From Chroococcidiopsis thermalis PCC 7203 (GTDB taxonomy: Bacteria; Cyanobacteriota; Cyanobacteriia; Cyanobacteriales; Chroococcidiopsidaceae), in assembly GCF_000317125.1 (NCBI RefSeq), contig NC_019695.1, forward strand, positions 5,134,336-5,198,335: a stretch of DNA of 64,000 bases. The letters are read 5' to 3'. The first letter of the stretch is position 1. Every line of letters starts with the position of its first letter. A program made the position numbers and the translations under genes. The notes beneath the pieces are model-generated. The model did not search any database. It was not told the origin of the DNA and saw only the letters and a list, made by a program, of their open reading frames with translations. Shown in pieces: positions 58,643 through 64,000 of the stretch.

Positions 58643-59821
58643 TTATGTATGACTTAATCTGGACAAGGCAGCTAAGGTTCTTTTTACCATCTTTTCTTCA
58701 GAAAACTCTTGAGCGCGCGATCGAGCATTCTGTGCCATCAGTTGCATCTGTTCGGGATGTCTGAGAGCCCAAAGAATGTTTTCTAGAAAACCATAACTAT
58801 CACCTGGATGGCATAACAAACCATGAACGTTATTTTTCACAATTTCTGGAATACCGCTTGCATTTGAAGATACGATCGGCAAGTTATAGATCATTGCTTC
58901 TAATAAAGCCCAGGGAAAGCCTTCAGAATGTGTCGGAAATATAAAAAGATCTGCTGCTTGCAGAAGCCTTGGCACATCAGATCTGTAACCTAGCAGCAAT
59001 ACCTTATCTTCAATTCCATATTCTTGCAATCTACTGATTAGATTCTTTGATTGACCTCCTCCAGCCCACACGAACCTAATATTTGGAAACTCTTTGATTA
59101 GATATGGTGCTATCGGTATAAGATCGCCATGACCCTTGCGAGGATTTAAGTCAGCAACTGTTAGTAAAATTTGACTTGTTTCAGCTAGTCCTAGCTCTTG
59201 ACGTACTTGGCGACGAATTTCAACAGTTTTTTCTAAGGCGTTACGATGACTTGAAAGTAAATTAGTTCTAGCGCCATTATAAATTTGAACTATTTCTGTT
59301 TCAGGAACATTAAATGATTGACATATAATCTGGCGATCGCATTCTGTGATCGCAATCCATTGCTGATTTCTAGCACGAGCCCATGCGTAAAGTTTCAATC
59401 TTTTATTAGTAAATGCCTGGTTGGGAAAAATCAGAGCAAAACGTACAGCTGTTGGCTTTTTTAAAAGCGCGCAAGCAAGTATAGAACCTAAGCAGAGATC
59501 CGCTAGGGGAAGGTTAATCAAAACAAAATTTGGCTTAACCTTGAGTAATAAGATAAGAGTTTTAAGGAACCACAAAAATTGCCATGTTATTTTCTGTTTC
59601 TGCGCTTCTACATCATCAACGGTTGCCTCATGATATTGCACGCCACTCTTTGAGAAGTCAGTAATTAAGGATACTGTTTTTTCAGTTTTGGGAAATGCTG
59701 CATGTACATCCCATCCTTGTCTTACAGCTGCCGACGCAATAGTAAGAGAGTATTCTTCAGCTCCCCCACGAAGCCGTGAAGGAAAAAGGATTAGTAATCT
59801 CATCTTACTTTTATTGCTCAT
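58643..59821 (-). CDS. Family 4 glycosyltransferase
   Basis: 392 residues, GT-B. LLILFPSRLRGGAEEYSLTI starts the protein; the donor domain has LLTVADLNPRKGHGDLIPIA, EGFPWALLEAMIYNLPIVSS and GIPEIVKNNVHGLLCHPGDS. It belongs to the leftward block of the surface-polysaccharide locus. Confidence 0.92.
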   Translation of the reverse strand: MSNKSKMRLLILFPSRLRGGAEEYSLTIASAAVRQGWDVHAAFPKTEKTVSLITDFSKSGVQYHEATVDDVEAQKQKITWQFLWFLKTLILLLKVKPNFVLINLPLADLCLGSILACALLKKPTAVRFALIFPNQAFTNKRLKLYAWARARNQQWIAITECDRQIICQSFNVPETEIVQIYNGARTNLLSSHRNALEKTVEIRRQVRQELGLAETSQILLTVADLNPRKGHGDLIPIAPYLIKEFPNIRFVWAGGGQSKNLISRLQEYGIEDKVLLLGYRSDVPRLLQAADLFIFPTHSEGFPWALLEAMIYNLPIVSSNASGIPEIVKNNVHGLLCHPGDSYGFLENILWALRHPEQMQLMAQNARSRAQEFSEEKMVKRTLAALSRLSHT

Positions 59822-59883
59822 TCTAAAACCTGAATAGCTGACATTTGTACTGTATAATGCAAAAAACTAAAAATACTATGTTT

Positions 59884-60525
59884 TTATTTCTCAGCAACCA
59901 CAAGACAAGTAATATAATATTTACGCTGTTGTCTTTTTAGTAAAATTTTTTGCACGAGCTTACCTAATAATCCAGATAAGTTGAACGCTTCAGTCAACAA
60001 AGGTAGTAAGGAAAGCTGATTAATATAGTAATGTTTTACAACTTTAAAGCCTGCTTCTTTAACTGCTTCAGTAATGGTATCCATATCAAAAAAGTTGACA
60101 TGAGTTCTATCAACCCAATGATAATAAGTCATGAGGCTTTGACGCATTCCAGAAGTAACATCGCAATTTGGAACTGTAAGAATCAGATTTTTACGGCAAA
60201 TCCTATAGTACTCTCTGAGAGCCTTTTTTGGTTCTGGTAGATGTTCTAACGTTTCAAAAGAAAGAACTGTATCAAAGCTACTATCTTTAAATTTAAGTTC
60301 AGAAGCATCTGAAACGGAAAAAAGATGAGGCATTGCATTCCAGGTTTCAAAATGCTGAATGTCAACACCTAAAATATTGTATCGATCTGCAAGTTTTAGT
60401 ACGTAGGTTCCATTACCACATCCTACATCGAGTACAGATTGCCCAGCATTTTCTAAAATAGCATTTAATCTTTCAGTATTTACTCCTCTAGCAGCATACG
60501 AAATAGAGTTTTTGAGTGTTAACAT
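59884..60525 (-). CDS. Class I SAM methyltransferase
   Basis: 213 residues. Motif I is SVLDVGCGNGTYVLKLADRY and the post-motif is ILGVDIQHFETW; then FDTVLSFETLEHLPEPKKAL. It is a compact methyltransferase_11/25-type enzyme, with a probable sugar or lipid-carrier substrate. Separate from but in line with its neighbours. Confidence 0.87.
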   Translation of the reverse strand: MLTLKNSISYAARGVNTERLNAILENAGQSVLDVGCGNGTYVLKLADRYNILGVDIQHFETWNAMPHLFSVSDASELKFKDSSFDTVLSFETLEHLPEPKKALREYYRICRKNLILTVPNCDVTSGMRQSLMTYYHWVDRTHVNFFDMDTITEAVKEAGFKVVKHYYINQLSLLPLLTEAFNLSGLLGKLVQKILLKRQQRKYYITCLVVAEK

Positions 60526-60596
60526 GTATTCCTTCCAATCATTTGTTTAAAACTTTGTTCGTACTATGAAACTATGAAACTATGCTATTTCAGTTA

Positions 60597-61523
60597 TTAT
60601 TTTATTAATTTGATGCAAGCAACTGCACCTGCACACACAGGATTAGATGTATAAAATAAAGGATCGTTAGAGCGGTGTGTATTATATCTTATGGATGAAC
60701 ATAAATCCGAACTACATAGATTCCATCCTTTATCTGTATATTTATAGTAAGTAATGCTGTGTTCTGTAGGTACAAAAGCTTCAACTATTCTATTAACCAT
60801 TGTTTCATCAAACTGCTGAAACCAACCAAAATCCTCGTAAGTACCAAAAGGTACTGTAATAAGTAATGCACCTGAGTTTTTTAACACTCTTTTCATTTCT
60901 AAAAGAGCTACTATATAATCTTCTGGATTATGCTCGACTGTAGCCCCATACCTCTGATTGTTCATACCTACATGCTCAATAGTTGATATGCAGGTTATCT
61001 GTTCAAAATAATTGTTGATAAAAGGAAGCGATCGAACGTCACCTAATACATAAGATACTTTATTATGATAAAAACACCTTGCATCAGGAGTCAAGGATAA
61101 CATTGTAATTTCTTGATTTGGATTAGAGCTTAATAACCGATCTAGACAAAATTTATAATTAAGAGCAGGACCAACATCCAAAAGTTTAGAATTTTGATTA
61201 TAGTTAAGGTTGGCAAAAATCCAAGGATACTCTACTACTCTTTCATCAAAAAAAGCTCCAAAACCTTCAGGTAAAAAAATTTGATGTACAAAACAACTAA
61301 AGAGTTCTTTCGAGGAGATGGTTGATTGAATGAATTCGAGCTTAGCTTCTTGATAACCAGGACTAAATGGAATTTTTTGACTTTTATGATAGCTATTGAG
61401 AAGATTGGTATAACTTGAAGTTCTGCCTTTTTTTAAAAAATTATAAATTCCATAAGGAACTAAGCCTTTAGCTATGGTATGAGGCAGATACTTAATAAAA
61501 TCATGCTTTGAGTTATGAATCAT
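60597..61523 (-). CDS. SAM methyltransferase-like protein
   Basis: 308 residues. SKLLDVGPALNYKFCLDRLL is a variant motif I. ITCISTIEHVGMNNQRYGAT and LKNSGALLITVPFGTYEDFG are methyltransferase_11-like. The N-terminal 90 residues are an additional helical part. Its role in the locus is inferred from context. Confidence 0.8.
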   Translation of the reverse strand: MIHNSKHDFIKYLPHTIAKGLVPYGIYNFLKKGRTSSYTNLLNSYHKSQKIPFSPGYQEAKLEFIQSTISSKELFSCFVHQIFLPEGFGAFFDERVVEYPWIFANLNYNQNSKLLDVGPALNYKFCLDRLLSSNPNQEITMLSLTPDARCFYHNKVSYVLGDVRSLPFINNYFEQITCISTIEHVGMNNQRYGATVEHNPEDYIVALLEMKRVLKNSGALLITVPFGTYEDFGWFQQFDETMVNRIVEAFVPTEHSITYYKYTDKGWNLCSSDLCSSIRYNTHRSNDPLFYTSNPVCAGAVACIKLIK

Positions 61524-61581
61524 TTCCTAATTTATCCAACTATTACAAAAAAATAATTTGATGGGTTAGCAAATAATTAAG

Positions 61582-62511
61582 CTACTTTCTAAATATATAA
61601 TCAGTGACCTTTGTACTTGTTGTTTCATCAGCTCCAAATTCTGTTTTTATATGGGCATCGAACTCCGATATAGGCTTGAAATTGCTATAAAATACTTCAT
61701 TCCTCTTTGGTACTTCAGCAAAGCTAGTGAAACTACTTTTGACGATTTGAATAAAATTACTAGGTTCATAACCCGCTCTACGGATACCATAAGGCCAATA
61801 CTCTGTAACTAAATATTCTATTTTTTCTAATGTCTTGTGCGCTCCTCTCAGAATTGCTACTTCAGAACCTTGGCAATCGAGCTTCATCAATCTTACTACT
61901 TTATTTTTTTCGAGATTATCCGCAAGAATCTCATCTAAGGTAATTGCCTCAACAGTTATAACTGAACGAGAGCTTTCATTATACTTTTCTACTTCTTTAG
62001 AGTTAAAGTGACGAAACCTAACTCTATGGTCTCCAAAATTTGATTCGGATAACTCAAAGCTTACAGTAGACTTTGAATCTAAAAGAGCAGATTGATACGT
62101 TTTAACTTGATTTTCTACTTGGTTAAGACGGATATTTTCTAGTAAAAGATGATGATTTCTAGGATTAGGCTCAAAAGCAAGTATAAAACCATCTTTACCT
62201 ACTAAGTTAGCAAGCGTAATTGTGTACCAACCTAGATTTGCTCCTACATCAATTGCAAAGTCACCTTCTCTAACAATCGTTTTTATAAAGTTGGTTTCTG
62301 ATTCTTCCCAAACACCTTCAAGTGCAATTCTCCACCCTACCGCTTTGTCACGAACATCAAAAGTAAACAAGCCTTCATTAGCTTGTGCAATTAACTGTTT
62401 AATATGAGAACTAGATATTGTAGCTTGCGGCAAGTCAAAATCATTTGCTTGCTGCTTATGCATATTTCTAAAAGGGGTAGAGATTAATTTTTTTAAGGTT
62501 TTTCCCATCAT
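61582..62511 (-). CDS. FkbM-family methyltransferase
   Basis: 309 residues. FAIDVGANLGWYTITLANLV, ILAFEPNPRNHHLLLENIRL and VRLMKLDCQGSEVAILRGAH are FkbM motifs. The gene lies 4 bp after the Wzt copy 2 stop, so it is translationally linked to it. It may add the methyl cap recognised by that Wzt, as in methyl-capped O-antigens; this is inference. Confidence 0.9.
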   Translation of the reverse strand: MMGKTLKKLISTPFRNMHKQQANDFDLPQATISSSHIKQLIAQANEGLFTFDVRDKAVGWRIALEGVWEESETNFIKTIVREGDFAIDVGANLGWYTITLANLVGKDGFILAFEPNPRNHHLLLENIRLNQVENQVKTYQSALLDSKSTVSFELSESNFGDHRVRFRHFNSKEVEKYNESSRSVITVEAITLDEILADNLEKNKVVRLMKLDCQGSEVAILRGAHKTLEKIEYLVTEYWPYGIRRAGYEPSNFIQIVKSSFTSFAEVPKRNEVFYSNFKPISEFDAHIKTEFGADETTSTKVTDYIFRK

Positions 62512-62515
62512 TTTT

Positions 62516-63820
62516 TTAAACCAACTGGGTGTAACTTAATTTATTAGTAACTTTCCATGCCCGCGGCTGGTAAAATGAACACTGATTCATACTTTTATTC
62601 CCTTTCACTGTAAATCTGAAGGACTCGATCGCATCAAAAAGTGTAAGGGAGTTTTGAGCAATATGAACCTTCATACTGTAAACACCAGGTTTTAAACCTA
62701 GATAAGGCATCTGAAGTTGAATTTCAGTATTTTTATCATCTATTTGTAATGGGCAATCATCCATGTATGCCGACAAATTTAATACAATATCATTTTCTCC
62801 AGACATTTCTGTAATTAATATAGCTAAACTTAAATCATTAAGTTTTTTGGATACTTTACATCCCACACAAAAATAAGTAGGTTCACCAGTAATAGGATAA
62901 TCAAGAATATTTTCTTCTTTATCCTTAAAACATAAGTATATGATATATAAATCAGATTCTGAATTCCCAGCTTTCTCTGATAAAAGCATTAATCCTGAAG
63001 ATTTTTCTAATCCATTCAAAAATAGATCTTGCTCGTATCTATTCATGACTAAATCAGTGTTACCTGTTGCTATCAAATTACCTTTGGATAAATACATAGC
63101 TCTGTCACAAATAGACAAGATTGAATGCGGGTTGTGTGATACTAGAATGAAAGATGTTCCTTGTTCGCGTAGCTTAGCTAGTCTACGGTAACATTTAGCC
63201 CTAAACTTTATATCTCCTACTGCCAGCACTTCGTCAATCAGGAGAATGTCAGGTTCCGTGTAAATCGCACAAGCAAACCCTAATCTTGCAGCCATTCCCG
63301 AACTATAAGTCTGCACTGGAGCATCAATTGCAGCACCAATCTCTGCAAAATCTAAAACAGCCTCAAATCGCTCGTCGATTTCTTTCTTAGACAAACCTAA
63401 AATAGACATATTGGCATAGATATTCTCTCGCCCTGTCAGTATTGGGTTAAACCCTGCTCCCAGCGCAATCAGTGGTGCTATTCGACCCTTGATTTCCACA
63501 AATCCACTGTCTGGCTTAATTAAACCACTAATAATTCGTAGTAGCGTGGATTTCCCACTGCCATTTGGTCCTACTAAGCCTAGTGCTTCTCCGCGTCGTA
63601 ACTGAAAGCTAACATCTTTAAGTGCCCAAAACTCGTCACGTCTTAGTTTTTCGCTCTTTTGTCGTATCCCTACTAACTCAGTAGCAATATCTTGTACTGC
63701 ATAAAGCAGCGATCGCTTCAAGTCTCGGCAAAATTTTTTGGAAACTCCTTCAACTGAAAGAACTACCTCATTATCCAATTGTTGTTCTGATGTTTCCTGG
63801 CTAGCAATACTAATTGTCAT
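62516..63820 (-). CDS. wzt: ABC exporter ATPase with C-terminal carbohydrate-binding domain (Wzt-like), copy 2
   Basis: 434 residues with GGAGG well placed before the ATG. Walker A is GPNGSGKST, the signature is YSSGMAARL, and Walker B is ILLIDEVLAVGD. The ATPase half is closely similar to copy 1 at 50410-51708, including the peculiar LTGRENIYANMSILGLS. The C-terminal domain is divergent. A partner permease is expected beyond the right edge. Confidence 0.94.
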   Translation of the reverse strand: MTISIASQETSEQQLDNEVVLSVEGVSKKFCRDLKRSLLYAVQDIATELVGIRQKSEKLRRDEFWALKDVSFQLRRGEALGLVGPNGSGKSTLLRIISGLIKPDSGFVEIKGRIAPLIALGAGFNPILTGRENIYANMSILGLSKKEIDERFEAVLDFAEIGAAIDAPVQTYSSGMAARLGFACAIYTEPDILLIDEVLAVGDIKFRAKCYRRLAKLREQGTSFILVSHNPHSILSICDRAMYLSKGNLIATGNTDLVMNRYEQDLFLNGLEKSSGLMLLSEKAGNSESDLYIIYLCFKDKEENILDYPITGEPTYFCVGCKVSKKLNDLSLAILITEMSGENDIVLNLSAYMDDCPLQIDDKNTEIQLQMPYLGLKPGVYSMKVHIAQNSLTLFDAIESFRFTVKGNKSMNQCSFYQPRAWKVTNKLSYTQLV

Positions 63821-63910
63821 TAAAAAGTTATCCTCCTACTAACTATAATCAAGAAAAAAGCTGAAGTAAGTGCATCTAACAGTCTGATAAAATATATACA
63901 AATATCTAAC

Positions 63911-64000
63911 TCATCGCTTCTTCGCTTTTAGCCAGTATGCAGCTGGAAAATTAGGCACAGAATTATCTATTGACTTGAGTTCGAGAATTTCGTAATCATC
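63911..64000 (-). CDS. C-terminal 29 codons of a gene running off the right edge
   Basis: Reads DDYEILELKSIDNSVPNFPA then AYWLKAKKR and TGA at 63911. Too short to assign to a family; its position upstream of Wzt copy 2 fits another polysaccharide gene. Confidence 0.5.
   Translation of the reverse strand, partial: DDYEILELKSIDNSVPNFPAAYWLKAKKR

Overview
The window looks like a chromosomal segment of a nitrogen-fixing cyanobacterium. Signs are the very frequent HIP1 octamer GCGATCGC, a nif gene order of the cyanobacterial type (nifB-fdxN-nifS-nifU-nifH-nifD-nifK ... hesA-hesB-fdxH), a CnfR/PatB-type regulator, heptamer/decamer short tandem repeats, and cyanobacterial small proteins (Asr1405-like, SepF, Mo-nitro_C). 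nifD and fdxN are uninterrupted, so the heterocyst excision elements are absent at those sites. A Chroococcidiopsis-like or related lineage is plausible, but the species cannot be fixed from sequence reading alone.

Layout. (1) 1-4.2 kb: edge of a PAS/HisKA_2 sensor kinase, a thioredoxin-like protein, a small OB-fold-like protein and a membrane-anchored subtilase. (2) 4.5-30.2 kb: a nearly complete molybdenum nitrogenase island. It holds the activator cnfR, the molybdate binding protein modA and a molbindin, then a long leftward run (fdxB, a FeoA-domain protein, fdxH, hesB, hesA, nifW, a CCE_0567-type protein, a NifX-associated protein, nifX, a fused nifEN, a Mo-nitro_C protein, nifK, nifD, nifH, nifU, nifS, fdxN, nifB). 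A divergent rightward run follows (nifP, Asr1405-like, a Dps, nifV, nifZ, nifT, a 2Fe-2S protein). (3) 30.2-38 kb: gene-poor, AT-rich accessory DNA with a hypothetical gene, a short SepF paralogue, a DUF3102 protein, a ribbon-helix-helix-like protein and a STAND (NB-ARC) ATPase. (4) 38-64 kb: a cell-surface polysaccharide locus with glycosyltransferases, FkbM and other methyltransferases, a Wzm/Wzt ABC exporter, a second Wzt, an exported polysaccharide lyase and an exported glycoside hydrolase. Genes run rightward to 57.2 kb and leftward from 57.6 kb to the edge.

How the genes work together. CnfR is expected to activate the nif promoters when oxygen is low. NifB, NifEN, NifV, NifX and NifU/NifS build the metal clusters, NifHDK is the enzyme, FdxH/FdxN/FdxB are probable electron or cluster donors, and ModA/molbindin supply molybdenum. 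The nifB-nifP intergenic region is a large imperfect mirror: two arms of about 240-255 bp carry the same boxes at nearly the same distance from each start codon. That is the most striking regulatory structure in the window.

The nif half is rich in short tandem repeats and palindromic elements, and several have been absorbed into reading frames: a decamer repeat forms the linker of the NifE-NifN fusion, a perfect 30-bp palindrome lies inside nifB, and several C-terminal tails read into repeat DNA. I see no comparable tandem repeats after about 30 kb, where composition is more AT-rich and mosaic. No tRNA, rRNA, CRISPR array or intact transposase was recognised.
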